Positions 20,501 to 26,533 of a DNA stretch of 64,000 nucleotides are shown one piece after another. The notes under the pieces were generated by a model that saw only the letters and a program-made list of their open reading frames with translations, was not told the DNA's origin and did no database searches. The stretch is from contig JBDHZF010000001.1 in the NCBI GenBank assembly GCA_039811765.1, positions 7,532 through 71,531 of the forward strand, read 5' to 3'. The translations under genes and the position numbers were made by a program. The DNA is from JAGQUL01 sp039811765 (GTDB lineage Bacteria; Actinomycetota; Thermoleophilia; Gaiellales; SKUG01). Every line of letters starts with the position of its first letter. Positions within the stretch are counted from its first letter, which is position 1.

Positions 20501-23500
20501 AACACCACCGACGCGGGTCCGGCGTTCCCCGCGAACTTCCGCGTCGACACGGCCGCGCCGACCGTGTCGCTCGCCGCGCCCGCGGCGGGAAGCTGGACCA
20601 GCGACACCACGCCGACGCTCGACTGGAACGCGTCGGACGCGAATTGCCTCGCGCGCATCGAAGTGTCGGTGGACGGTTCGGCGGTCGCTGTGGCGTCGGG
20701 CACCGAGGGCAGCTGGACCCCCACCGCGCCGCTCGCGATGGGCATGCACACGTGGTCGTTCACCGCATGGGATTCGGCAGGCAACTCGACCACCTCCGGC
20801 CCGCATGCGTTCGGGATCGACACCGTTCCACCGAACCCGTTCGCGATCACGTCTCCGTCCACTGGCACGACCGTGCGCGGCTTCATCGACGTCACGTGGA
20901 GCGTGGCGATCGACGCCGACAGCGGCCTCGCGCCCGCCACCGCCTACCAGGTGCTTCGCGACGGATCGGTCGTCGGCTCGTACGGCCCGGGCGCGACGAG
21001 CGCGCACGTCACCGGCATCACGGCCGGCGCCCACACGATCGTGGTGCGCGCGTTCGACGCGGTCGGCAACGCGACCGACACGTCGTCCATCTCGTTCACG
21101 GGCTATCCAGCGATCGCGCCGCCCACGCTCGTGTCGCCGGCCGCGGGCGCCTTCCTGAACGTCGTGCCCACGCTCTCGTGGAACTGGACTCCGGACGGTG
21201 GCCCGGCGCCCACGTCGTACGAGGCGATGGTGGACGGTTCGAGCGCCGGCATCACGACGCACCCCACGTCGTCGCTGGCGATCGCCGATCCGGGCGACGG
21301 CAACCACACGTGGCTCGTGCGCCAGACCGATCCGTACACAGGCGTGGTCACTAGTCTGTCGCGCACGTTCGTGCTCGATCGCACGCTGCCGATCAACCCT
21401 GGCCCGCTCACGCGCGTGGCGACCACCATTTCGTGGCCCGCGCCGATCGATCTCGCGTCGCCGGTGGCGAGCGGCATCGACCATCAAGTGTTCTTCGTCG
21501 ACGACGGAAGCACGACCACATCGGCGACGATCCCGGCGGGCGCGACGTCGCACAACTACGGACTGCTGCCGGACGGCACCTACACGATGTGGGTGCGCGC
21601 GGTGGACCGGGCCGGCAACACGACCGACTCGCCCACGATCACCGTCGTGAACGACTCGGCGCCGCCCACAGCGTTCACATTGACCGCTCCCGCGGCGCTC
21701 CCGGCCGCGCCCGCGATCACCAACGGATCCATGACCGATCCGTCGTGCATGTCCGACCCGACGTACGTGACTGGCACGCCGACGCTTTCGTGGAGCGCGT
21801 CGAGCGACGCGACGAGCGGACTCGCCAGCTACGACGTGTACGTGGACGGCACACTCGCCGCTTCGGTCGGCGCCGGCGTCACCAGCTGGACGCCGGCAAC
21901 GGCCCTGAGCGGCGGTGCCCACACCTGGTACGTGGTCGCCAAGGACAACTTCGGGCTCACCACGCAGTCAACGCCGCATCCAATGAACGTGCGGGTCGAC
22001 GGCGCGTCGCCCACCGTCGCCTATGCCGCGCCGGCCGCTGGCGCGTTCACGTCCGACACCACCCCGGCGTTCTCGTGGACCGCCGGCGACGATTCGTGCC
22101 TCGCCCGCGTCGAACTCACCGTCGGCTCGAACGTGTACATGCTCACCGGCAGCGCCTCCAGCTTCACCCCGTCCACAGTGCTGCCGGAAGGACCGACGAC
22201 GTGGTCGCTGCGCGCGTTCGACAGCGCCGGCAACGTCGTGTCCTCGGGCGCTCCGCGCACGGTGAACATCGACACGACCGCGCCGACGAGCGTGACCGCC
22301 ATCTTCCCCACCAACAGCGGTAGCGCGCCCGAGCAGATGATGACGTTCCAATGGAGCGCCGGCAGCGACGGAAGCGGCTCGGGCGTGGACCACTACGACC
22401 TGATCGTGGACGGCGCTTCGTCGGGAACGGGCATCACCGCGACCAGCCGCGGCACGTTCCCGATCTACGCCGGCGCGCACACGTGGGCCGTGCGCGCCTA
22501 CGACGCAGTGGGCAACTCCGCGCTGTTCAACTTCTCGTTCACCGCGACGCCGGTCCCGGACACCACGCCACCCAACGCGTTCAACTTGTTGACGCCCGCG
22601 GACGGTTCGACGCTGCCGACCGGCGGCTCGCTCACGTGGGAGCCCGCATGGGACTTCAAGGGCGTGTCGCAGTACCGGGTGTTCATCGACGGCACGTTCA
22701 CCGCGAGCACGTCGGCCTCGACCACGAGCTTCACGCCGTCGACCGGTTCCGGCGCGCCGCTGTGCACCGCGGACTTCGACCCCGGCACGTCGTGCGGCGG
22801 GTACGTGGGCGCGCCGACGTTCTCGTACGGAACCCGAGCGACGACCACCGCGAGCGGCCTCGCCTCGTACGCCCCGTGGAACAACATGTCCTACTCGGGC
22901 TGGTCGGCGAGCGGCGGCGCGATCGGCGTTGGCGATCCCACCGTGACGCCTCGGACCAGCGCAGCCGCCGGATACGATGGCAACCGCGCATGGACCGCGA
23001 TGGAGTACTCGGTGACGGTCCCTGCCACGGGCGCCGACTTGCGCTTCCAGCATCGCTACGACTTCCACGCCAACGGCGAGTCCGGCTATGACGGAGGCGC
23101 GGTGGAAATCATGGTCGACAAGCTGAACGACGGTTTCGCCAACGACACGTGGGAAGGCACGTGCGTCAAGGGAACGAAGTCGATCAACGGCGTCACGCTC
23201 GACTGCAAGTACGACATCATGGCCACCGACGGCGGCTTCAACGCCGCGATGGGCGGCTCCTCGAAGAACGAGCATCCGCTCGCCGCCGAAGCGGCGTTCT
23301 CGGGCAACTCCAACGGAATCGTGCAGTCGCGCATGAGCCTCGCCGACTTCGCCGGCAAGACGATCAAAGTGCGCTTCAAGATCGGCATGGACGGTTGCTA
23401 CACCGGCATCACCGGATCGGCGAAGACGATCTGCGACGTGCAGGGCGCCACGAACGTCTACCCGGCGCAGTGGCGCATCGACGACCTGCAGCTCGCCAAT

Positions 23501-23602
23501 CCGGCGCTGCTGCCCGGCTCGCACACGTGGAACATCGTCGCGCTCGACGCCGCTGGCAACGCGCGCACGTCGAACCAGACGTGGACGTTCGTCCTGCCGT
23601 GA
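11534..23602 (+). CDS. Giant secreted Ig-like repeat protein with nested PA14 and jelly-roll domains
   Basis: This protein has about 4,022 residues. The GTG at 11534 is preceded by GGGGGGAT at 11522-11529; a GTG at 11510 is possible but has a poorer ribosome site. Residues 1-27 form a signal peptide ending AEA. Residues 28-215 are a unique N-terminal domain. From about 216 onward nearly everything is Ig/Fn3-like: six paired Ig units (the first split by a PA14 domain), eight Cys-rich repeats (about 601-1505), two Big-type domains with 'TSALPDGTYT', and C-terminal Fn3-like units with 'YDVYVDGT' and 'HTWxVxAxD'. The last of these is split by a 250-residue jelly-roll. No LPXTG, S-layer, peptidoglycan-binding or transmembrane anchor is visible, so it is secreted or held non-covalently. 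It is probably a carbohydrate-binding adhesin or matrix protein; this is inference. Confidence 0.9.
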   Translation: MRTRASLAIVAVLAAAAFIAAPTAAEAGSKNRSTAKSTKLPTWLSDTLGDTASADDSSRSIRDADASIGPFRIAPTLNRTTKLMRPGGWVGWRMLGAPAAPATLHDKGVVYRTGSYDLVQYVRGSRMREAIVVRKRQGNKVWRWRLSQKGPGDRPRVAATGEVTWGNNAVIESPALHKFNGRKVRDLHWTLKGDVLSLHLNDRKLKLPYVIDPPAGPDTKAPDVVFDHFTENTPQYTEIASTGSTLYYNPAQPGSFVVSYVGVDDLSGIAKVSFPNLTPGPGWSAGGDDTTGASTSGNGLNGSYQNYTPCPGASPASAAFSGVGYTRLDPTINFNWGTGGPGAPIANNCFTVRWVGYVVPPSTGAYRFRTITDDGIRVWVDGYTMINNWTDHSSTTDTSGTLTLTAGQPYPIVVDFNENGGDAIMRLFWDLPGGATTYVNVPTANLTPALSYDWTYSWSSGAVQPSPTPAVTATDVTGNVSTPKQFSVVADSTIPTGGSIAYASYLGSSTSQTMTIATGTDAASGVSSWRIERSSATLSGGACTGAWSTWTTVSTNPTAGSVTLAGQPDQQCHQYRLVVVDGVGNEAPYTDSDIVRIDAIAPTLAGVDDGPTTGVDVDWINSGTTLAATWSAPTDAASGVATPTRWCLATTINATGCSGGIVLAYTGVGGATSGTYSPVAFTQGATYYACVRVQDNAGNQTNTCSDGARYDSIAPTAPSVNDGTGADIDVQASTSTLNANWTAGTDAVSGVASHASCVTTSPTGADCAGGAVVTWTTPSAATTAAHTGLSLATGTTYYVCVRSTDNAGNTGVAGCSDGVQIDTTGPLPPAFVYDIVTPSPLDQDWQASSTTLASTWSTTTDPSGILRYELCLTSSSVGADCSAGALQPFTSTALGTNLTVSSLSLANGSKWFACVRAVDTLGNVGSASCSDGVTVDAAAPTTVTVNDGTAADVTWTATATSSSANWSTATDAAGSGVTGYRYCVKGMAGGADCTSGTIYSGPTTIAATNATVASGLPPAGTQHRFCVAAVDAVGNVGAYSCSNGQTADTTAPSVPTAVADSLAADIDWQSSTTTANANWGGSTDGQSGLLGYSYCISTSSSGSDCAGAATAPWTANGVATTFTRASLTLVNGTTYYACVRAQDSVLNNSASACSDGVTVDSGPPTWPGGSTSDDGISPTDIDWVASASTLSSFWSAATDSSGVDHYEFCLSTATNCGGTVVVNWTSTGTTRAQTTGSLALAEGATYYSCVRAYDAAANQSAQLCSDGQRVDSIPPVLPSAVSDGTGADIDWLISLNTASANWPGGSDATSGIGNWAYCVSTGTACSGTIVKTWTNSGVATTMTSSGLSLVEGQLYYVSVRGTDVAGNTTPGSVSSNGQRVDTQSPPAPSIVSDGTGADISYQSTDTSISANWTSVVDPPPGVGVASGLQQFEYCVTTTTNGIDCAGAATVTWTTPAPATSTSVTKTGLMLANGTTYHVCVRAKDVAGNVSMGFPSCSNGVVIDIGPPTASWTSWTENSANLYSPGGNVLWYNPAAPAAGSGTATATVTATDPGAGMDHVDFPALAAAGWGGGGTDSSVGPLNTWTWNYTFTGGGTIGDPALNHATAYDAGGAFTGSPQLDFDIRPDSAAPTGGTMAALPGTLQKTTTLVQSVPLGSDADSGVARWVMDYQFAPLTDNVCGAWDPWVDGSATTGYFGTAVNGTTLSITHHLNDPDFNGVADYHDSFCYRTQVHVFDNVGNEQLIPANGLQKFDFGVPDVSFSTPANGSAQSGTFTISGSTDDVWAGGGAEYANTGSGIQQVAVTYLLPDGPDADSLPDASGNACAPITAFTGAWTALVWNCSWNTSALPDGTYTVSAQATDRAGNVSTIATRTFLLDNNAPIAAWHSWDDHANSNIHAVGNVAWVNPNASPSSYVLDARVTAYDAGSGVASVSFPALGAGWLPASTTAATFTSPVPATNAYTLSYTFTNPASLVASGAVSATATDGAGNPTSIPFEVRLDGNAPTGATSTLTAGRQSSPNVIVNLGSGSDGALESGIAAWTLRYDTAPLTGDTCGSFTGSWSVATTGFGLAPATYSHDVTALGSNCYTYMLQVADNVGNVGVSAASAARRVDLAKPTVAITSPASGTPHTGTFTVSGDAVDAHTGIDHVALAWTGPSSTSGSICNPTTTLTGSAPNYSFGCSWNTSALPDGTYTITATSYDLAGNVSNTHSITAILDNNPPSVGFHSFVESTPYTYWAGPIGTNHELWYNPNAPAGSYAFQVLVDASDPGGVNRVEFEGAGTGWTPGGSVGTQTVAVGPATRYAQTYSFDTSGTVADPATLHATAFDPANNPGSTTFELTPDTADPAAGSVAYANGFVGSTSVVVTRASGGDGTGSGIAGWQLQRADGTLSGASCTGWGTYATIASGSGQTTGTTTDTVSDPGCFRYQMVVTDNVGRVGTFTSASEVKVDLVPPTGSVVLSKGANPQFQYLATPTRLFVNTSAAGSGDFHVDVNASAASGILDVTFPTLATGFTGAGTVAGPGASFPHVYSWTASAGTPTTPSNVVVRSNSLGSLNLPFEVIADSTAPTAAAPTHTSGFTTSTSVAVSYTNGTDGTGSGIVSHQLERETGVLSGGTCMWNNDWTAFGPLNGPATQTDSTLVTATCYHYRTTMVDNVGNVGHSPSSTPIMVDTTPPTGATITLAEATNPTRQYLVSANTIWVAADPGAASTFTATVSATDPESGTGAAVFPSLGSTFTLTSTGPSSATYTWNNTATTPAVAPTVLVANGSGLSTSIPFTVTVDGAAPTGATIDQENGFVTDFQVDTTFAGGGDGAGSGIASWRVERRSAPYSVGPDTCGTWTAWTSLGTPASPLADTAVVQPTCYQYRIVEVDNVGNVETVSDGDTAKVITDIFPPAAFNLTLPTNPTLPTIDTGAPVTACETVPAYTSSTPSLSWTASSDAESGLQGYDVYVDGTGTLDANVAAPATSWTAPTLADGAHTLGVRARDNESNTTDAGPAFPANFRVDTAAPTVSLAAPAAGSWTSDTTPTLDWNASDANCLARIEVSVDGSAVAVASGTEGSWTPTAPLAMGMHTWSFTAWDSAGNSTTSGPHAFGIDTVPPNPFAITSPSTGTTVRGFIDVTWSVAIDADSGLAPATAYQVLRDGSVVGSYGPGATSAHVTGITAGAHTIVVRAFDAVGNATDTSSISFTGYPAIAPPTLVSPAAGAFLNVVPTLSWNWTPDGGPAPTSYEAMVDGSSAGITTHPTSSLAIADPGDGNHTWLVRQTDPYTGVVTSLSRTFVLDRTLPINPGPLTRVATTISWPAPIDLASPVASGIDHQVFFVDDGSTTTSATIPAGATSHNYGLLPDGTYTMWVRAVDRAGNTTDSPTITVVNDSAPPTAFTLTAPAALPAAPAITNGSMTDPSCMSDPTYVTGTPTLSWSASSDATSGLASYDVYVDGTLAASVGAGVTSWTPATALSGGAHTWYVVAKDNFGLTTQSTPHPMNVRVDGASPTVAYAAPAAGAFTSDTTPAFSWTAGDDSCLARVELTVGSNVYMLTGSASSFTPSTVLPEGPTTWSLRAFDSAGNVVSSGAPRTVNIDTTAPTSVTAIFPTNSGSAPEQMMTFQWSAGSDGSGSGVDHYDLIVDGASSGTGITATSRGTFPIYAGAHTWAVRAYDAVGNSALFNFSFTATPVPDTTPPNAFNLLTPADGSTLPTGGSLTWEPAWDFKGVSQYRVFIDGTFTASTSASTTSFTPSTGSGAPLCTADFDPGTSCGGYVGAPTFSYGTRATTTASGLASYAPWNNMSYSGWSASGGAIGVGDPTVTPRTSAAAGYDGNRAWTAMEYSVTVPATGADLRFQHRYDFHANGESGYDGGAVEIMVDKLNDGFANDTWEGTCVKGTKSINGVTLDCKYDIMATDGGFNAAMGGSSKNEHPLAAEAAFSGNSNGIVQSRMSLADFAGKTIKVRFKIGMDGCYTGITGSAKTICDVQGATNVYPAQWRIDDLQLANPALLPGSHTWNIVALDAAGNARTSNQTWTFVLP
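12400..12885 (+). other. PA14 domain nested inside the first Ig-like unit
   Basis: The segment (about residues 290-450) has PA14 hallmarks: 'FTVRWVGYVVPPSTGAYRF', 'TDDGIRVWVDG', and 'DFNENGGDAIMRLFW'. Before it the Ig unit reaches '...GPGWSAGGDD', and after it the unit resumes with 'YDWTYSWSSG' and 'VTATDVTGN'. In the other copies these two parts are contiguous. PA14 domains bind glycans or glycoconjugates in many bacterial and fungal adhesins. Confidence 0.8.
13336..16050 (+). repeat. Eight tandem Cys-rich Fn3-like repeats within the giant gene
   Basis: Units begin at about 13336, 13684, 14017, 14350, 14686, 15022, 15355 and 15688, a period of 333-363 bp (111-121 residues). Each opens with a Pro-containing link and 'DGTGADIDW', then an 'ANW' strand. 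It ends with 'GTTYYVCVR..D..GN' and 'CSDG'. Seven units carry four Cys. Unit 7 (15355-15687) retains only the first two: the third and fourth are both Ser ('YYVSVRG' and 'SVSSNG'). The repeats differ at the DNA level, so they are old rather than a recent amplification. Confidence 0.85.
16051..20210 (+). repeat. Five alternating Ig1-Ig2 pairs with two Big-type spacers in the giant gene
   Basis: Ig1 units start near 16051, 17173, 18190, 18891 and 19552 and share a 'YNPxAP' or equivalent strand, a 'VFP/VEF' strand and 'GW/GFTG'. Ig2 units start near 16419, 17542, 18563, 19230 and 19885. They share 'GSGIxxWxxxR', a Cys pair and 'NVGNV'. A sixth pair lies at 12184-13330 and contains the PA14 insertion. 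Two Big-type domains (16798-17169 and 17875-18187) each end with 'SALPDGTYT' and 'DLAGNVS'-like strands. Confidence 0.7.
22750..23506 (+). other. Jelly-roll (MAM/immune-inhibitor-like) domain nested in the last Fn3-like unit
   Basis: About 250 residues separate 'TSFTPSTGSG' from 'LLPGSHTWNIVALDAAGN', two strands that are adjacent in the neighbouring Fn3-like units. The inserted part contains 'TAMEYSVTVPATGADLRFQH', 'DGGAVEIMVD', 'KTIKVRFKIGMDG' and 'QWRIDDLQL'. This strand order is typical of MAM/concanavalin-like jelly-rolls in secreted adhesins and metalloproteases. Two further Cys pairs lie inside. A binding role is likely. Confidence 0.65.
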
Positions 23603-23707
23603 GACGCGACGTCGCGGCGGAAATCCCGCACGCGTGGCAGTCGATGCTGCAATGTGGCGCGGGCGCGTCGACTCGACGCCACTGGGAGTCCGATCACCCG
23701 CCACGAC

Positions 23708-23756
23708 CACTAGGTTGACCACACCGCCCACATCGGGCGGCCTCATCAACCTAGTG
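23708..23756. repeat. CTAG-bounded palindrome, copy 1
   Basis: CACTAGGTTGA and TCAACCTAGTG form perfect 11-bp outer arms. CCGCCC and GGGCGG form a second stem inside. The resulting 49-nt hairpin sits between convergent genes, so it could terminate transcription from both sides. A second copy follows 61 bp further on. Confidence 0.7.
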
Positions 23757-23768
23757 CTCCGCACGGGC

Positions 23769-23815
23769 CACTAGGTTGACCACATCGCCCTTCTTGGGCG
23801 ACCTCATCAACCTAG
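23769..23815. repeat. CTAG-bounded palindrome, copy 2
   Basis: CTAGGTTGA and TCAACCTAG arms enclose an inner CGCCC/GGGCG stem. Arms and spacing match copy 1, while the loop and the inner stem differ by compensating changes (CCGCCC..GGGCGG versus TCGCCC..GGGCGA). The right-hand CTAG (23812-23815) is also the first base block of the element shared with 30677. Confidence 0.7.
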
Positions 23816-23844
23816 AGGACGTGGCAGAAATACCCGTGGATGGC
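23812..23844 (+). repeat. Partial copy of the CTAG-GGACGTGGCAGAA element
   Basis: CTAGAGGACGTGGCAGAA followed by a CCCGTGGATGGC block matches the left end of the 108-bp element at 30677-30784 with few differences. No matching right end is visible here. Confidence 0.6.
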
Positions 23845-23950
23845 AGACGACTGGCTCGATGGGGTTGGCGAGTCAGAACGTGAAGCGCGGTCTGAGGCCC
23901 GTGCGAACGATCCCTCCGCGTCCGCGCGCGATTGCGGCTGCGACTGATCG

Positions 23951-24916
23951 TCACGCGAAGGTGCGCGAGCGACGCGACCGCACCCATACGCGCGAGCCGA
24001 CGTCGAGCCCGAGCTCTTCCACGCGATCGCGGGTGAGCTGCGCCCACACGTGCCACGCGTCCGCACGCTGCAGCTCCACGCGCACCTCGAATCCGAGATG
24101 CACGACGCGTGTCACGTCCGCCTGCGCGCCGCCGTCGATCTCGTCGTTGGAGATCTCCAAGTCGTGCGGGCGAACGAGCGCGCCGTCCACTTCGGTCACC
24201 GGACCGAGGAAACCCATCACGAATTCGTTCGCGGGGTGCTCGTACACCTCGCCGGGCGCGCCCACCTGCTGGATCTCCCCGTGGTCGAGTATCACCACTT
24301 CGTCGGCGATGTCCATCGCCTCTTCCTGGTCGTGCGTCACGATCACGGTGGTGACGTGCATGTCGTCGTGCAGGTGGCGCAGCCACGTGCGCAGCTCGCG
24401 CCGCACCTTCGCGTCGAGCGCGCCGAACGGTTCGTCGAGCAGCAGCACTGACGGCTCGATCGCGAGCGAGCGCGCGAGCGCCATGCGCTGGCGCTGCCCG
24501 CCGGAGAGCTGCGACGGGTAGCGCTCGGCGAGACCGTCCAGCTGCACCAGCGACAACAGCTCGTGCACGCGATCGCGAATCGCGGATCGGGCGCGACGCT
24601 CCTTGCGCGGCTTGATGCGCATGCCGAACGCGACGTTCTCGAACACCGTCATGTGACGGAATGGCGCGTAGTGCTGGAACACGAAGCCGATGCCGCGATC
24701 CTGCGGCGCGAGCTCGGTCACGTCGGCGCCGCCGATCACGACCGTTCCCGCGTCCGGAATCTCAAGGCCCGCGATGATGCGAAGCAGCGTCGACTTGCCG
24801 CTTCCCGAGGGGCCGAGCAGCGCCGTGAGCGATCCGTCGCCGATCGACACGTCGACCTCGCGCAGCGCGACATGCCCACCGAAGGTTCGGCTCACGCCGT
24901 GTACGTCGATGCTCAT
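23951..24916 (-). CDS. cysA: Sulfate/thiosulfate ABC transporter ATP-binding protein
   Basis: This 321-residue ATPase has all ABC motifs: Walker A 'GPSGSGKST' near residue 37, the signature 'LSGGQRQRMALARSLA', Walker B 'VLLLDEPFGALD' and the switch 'THDQEEA'. The C-terminal 100 residues form a TOBE-like domain, as in CysA. It powers sulfate import with the two permeases and binding protein encoded immediately upstream. AGGAAAGGA lies ahead of ATG 24916, 4 nt from the end of cysW, so it is the last gene of the operon. The order sbp-cysT-cysW-cysA and the permease identities make sulfate or thiosulfate the expected substrate. Confidence 0.93.
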   Translation of the reverse strand: MSIDVHGVSRTFGGHVALREVDVSIGDGSLTALLGPSGSGKSTLLRIIAGLEIPDAGTVVIGGADVTELAPQDRGIGFVFQHYAPFRHMTVFENVAFGMRIKPRKERRARSAIRDRVHELLSLVQLDGLAERYPSQLSGGQRQRMALARSLAIEPSVLLLDEPFGALDAKVRRELRTWLRHLHDDMHVTTVIVTHDQEEAMDIADEVVILDHGEIQQVGAPGEVYEHPANEFVMGFLGPVTEVDGALVRPHDLEISNDEIDGGAQADVTRVVHLGFEVRVELQRADAWHVWAQLTRDRVEELGLDVGSRVWVRSRRSRTFA

Positions 24917-24920
24917 CGCG

Positions 24921-25733
24921 TCAGTTCCTTTCCTGCGATTCGTCGTGACCCGTCGCGGAGCGTCCAAGCACGGTCATCATTCCGAGGATGCCGATCGCGA
25001 GCGAAGCGAGCACGAGCGCGGATCCGTACACCGCAACGGTGTCGAATCGGGCGTAGCTCTCCTCGATGTGCACCGTGAGCGTCTCGGTGCGACCGACGAT
25101 CTTCCCGCTCACGACCGCGACGGCGCCGTATTCGCCGAGCGCGCGAGCCGCCGTCAACACCACGCCATATGCCACGCCCCAGCGGATCGATGGCAACGTG
25201 ATGCGCCAGAAGGTGGTCCAGCTGCTCGCGCCCAATGTCCACGCCGCCTGCTCTTGTTCGTCGCCGATCTCCTCGAGCACGGGCACCACTTCGCGCACCA
25301 CGAACGGCAAGGTGACGAACACGGTTGCGAAGACGATCCCCGGCAGCGCGTAGATCACCGGAAATCCGACGTCGACGAGCCACGTGCCGAACCAGCCGTT
25401 CACGCCGAACGTGAGCAGCAGCGCGAGCCCCACTACCACGGGCGAGATCGCGAACGGGAGGTCGATGATCGCGTTCAGCAGCGCCGTGCCGCGAGGGCGC
25501 CGTCGCACGACCAGCAGGGCGCAGGCGATTCCGAAGATCGTGTTGACGAGCACGCTCGCCCCCAGCGCGATCAGCGTGAGCTTGAGCGCGTGCACCGCCG
25601 CAGGATCGGTGATCGCGTTCCACAACTCGTCGAGCCCTTGCCCGAGCGCATTGTAGAACACCATGTAAAAGGGTCCGATCACGAGCATGCCGACCCACAC
25701 GAGCGCGAACACGCGAAGCACGTACCTGCTCAT
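24921..25733 (-). CDS. cysW: Sulfate ABC transporter permease CysW
   Basis: This 270-residue integral membrane protein has about six transmembrane segments. 'LPSIRWGVAYGVVLTAARALGEYGAVAVVSG' contains the EAA-type coupling loop that docks on CysA (split here across residues near 190-220). 'DLPFAISPVVVGLAL' is characteristic of CysW. ATG 25733 overlaps the cysT stop by 4 nt (ATGA), giving translational coupling. Longer upstream reading frame is a shadow of cysT. Confidence 0.93.
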   Translation of the reverse strand: MSRYVLRVFALVWVGMLVIGPFYMVFYNALGQGLDELWNAITDPAAVHALKLTLIALGASVLVNTIFGIACALLVVRRRPRGTALLNAIIDLPFAISPVVVGLALLLTFGVNGWFGTWLVDVGFPVIYALPGIVFATVFVTLPFVVREVVPVLEEIGDEQEQAAWTLGASSWTTFWRITLPSIRWGVAYGVVLTAARALGEYGAVAVVSGKIVGRTETLTVHIEESYARFDTVAVYGSALVLASLAIGILGMMTVLGRSATGHDESQERN

Positions 25734-26533
25734 CGCATCGACCTCCGCCTGATCACGTCGAGCACGGCCAGCACGATCACGCTGGTGCCGAGCAGCACGC
25801 AACTCACCGCGGCGGCGCCAGCCGGGTCGGCGCTTTCGATCAGTCCGAAGATGTAGACCGACGCGACCTCGGTGTGGAACGGCACGTTGCCGCTGATCAG
25901 CACGATCGAGCCGAACTCGCCGATCGCCTTCGCGAACGAGAGGCCCGTGCCGGTGACGATCGCGGGCACGAGCGCCGGCAGAATGATGCGACGAACGACC
26001 GTGCGCGGCTTGGCGCCGAGCGACTGCGCGGCCTGCTCCACTTCCCGATCGAGTTCCATCAGCACCGGTTGGACGCTGCGAACCACGAACGGAAACGTGA
26101 CGAAGAGCAGCGCGGCGTAGACGCTCGCTCGCTGGAAGGCGATGTTCACGTGCACCGGCGAGGACGGGCCGTACAGCGCAAGCAGCGTGAGACCCGCCAC
26201 GATCGTGGGCAGCGCGAACGGCAGGTCGATGACCGCGTTGAGCAACCGCTTGCCACGGAATCGATCGCGCACGAGCACCCACGCCACGAGCGTGCCCGTG
26301 ATCGCGTTCACGAACGCGATCACGATCGACGCGAGAAACGTGAACTTGAGGGCCGCGCGCGCCTGCGGATTCGAGAGCGTGCGCACGAACGCGTCGTCGC
26401 CGTCCTTCGTCGCGCTCCAGATCACCGCGGACAGCGGCAAGATCACGACGAAGCCGAGCACCGCCGCGACGATGCCGATCGACAGCACGTCGCGCCCGCT
26501 CGAGCCTCGCCGGATCTTCGCCTCGTCAGCCAT
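25730..26533 (-). CDS. cysT: Sulfate ABC transporter permease CysT
   Basis: This 267-residue permease has about six transmembrane segments. 'DLPFALPTIVAGLTLLALYG' is typical of CysT/CysU, and 'LPALVPAIVTGTGLSFAKA' followed by 'GEFGSIVLISGN' is its EAA loop. It pairs with CysW to form the membrane channel. It overlaps sbp by 8 bp upstream and cysW by 4 bp downstream, so the operon is tightly coupled. Confidence 0.93.
   Translation of the reverse strand: MADEAKIRRGSSGRDVLSIGIVAAVLGFVVILPLSAVIWSATKDGDDAFVRTLSNPQARAALKFTFLASIVIAFVNAITGTLVAWVLVRDRFRGKRLLNAVIDLPFALPTIVAGLTLLALYGPSSPVHVNIAFQRASVYAALLFVTFPFVVRSVQPVLMELDREVEQAAQSLGAKPRTVVRRIILPALVPAIVTGTGLSFAKAIGEFGSIVLISGNVPFHTEVASVYIFGLIESADPAGAAAVSCVLLGTSVIVLAVLDVIRRRSMR

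Larger units (their letters stand above)
23603..23950. other. 348-bp intergenic region between convergent genes
   Basis: The gap lies between the stop codons of the giant gene (plus) and the sulfate ABC ATPase (minus). It holds two tandem CTAG-bounded palindromes (23708-23815) and a partial copy of the element found whole at 30677. The remaining bases (23603-23707 and 23845-23950) show no gene or motif that I can support. Confidence 0.6.

Noticed and set aside
18701..21922. 1073-residue open frame antisense to the giant gene
   Set aside because: It mirrors a GC-rich repeat gene, has no ribosome site, and its composition (Arg/Ala/Gly/Val-rich, no motif) is that of a reverse-strand shadow.
23708..23815. 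CRISPR-like repeat pair
   Set aside because: Only two copies, each a palindrome with no spacer of proper size, and no cas genes.
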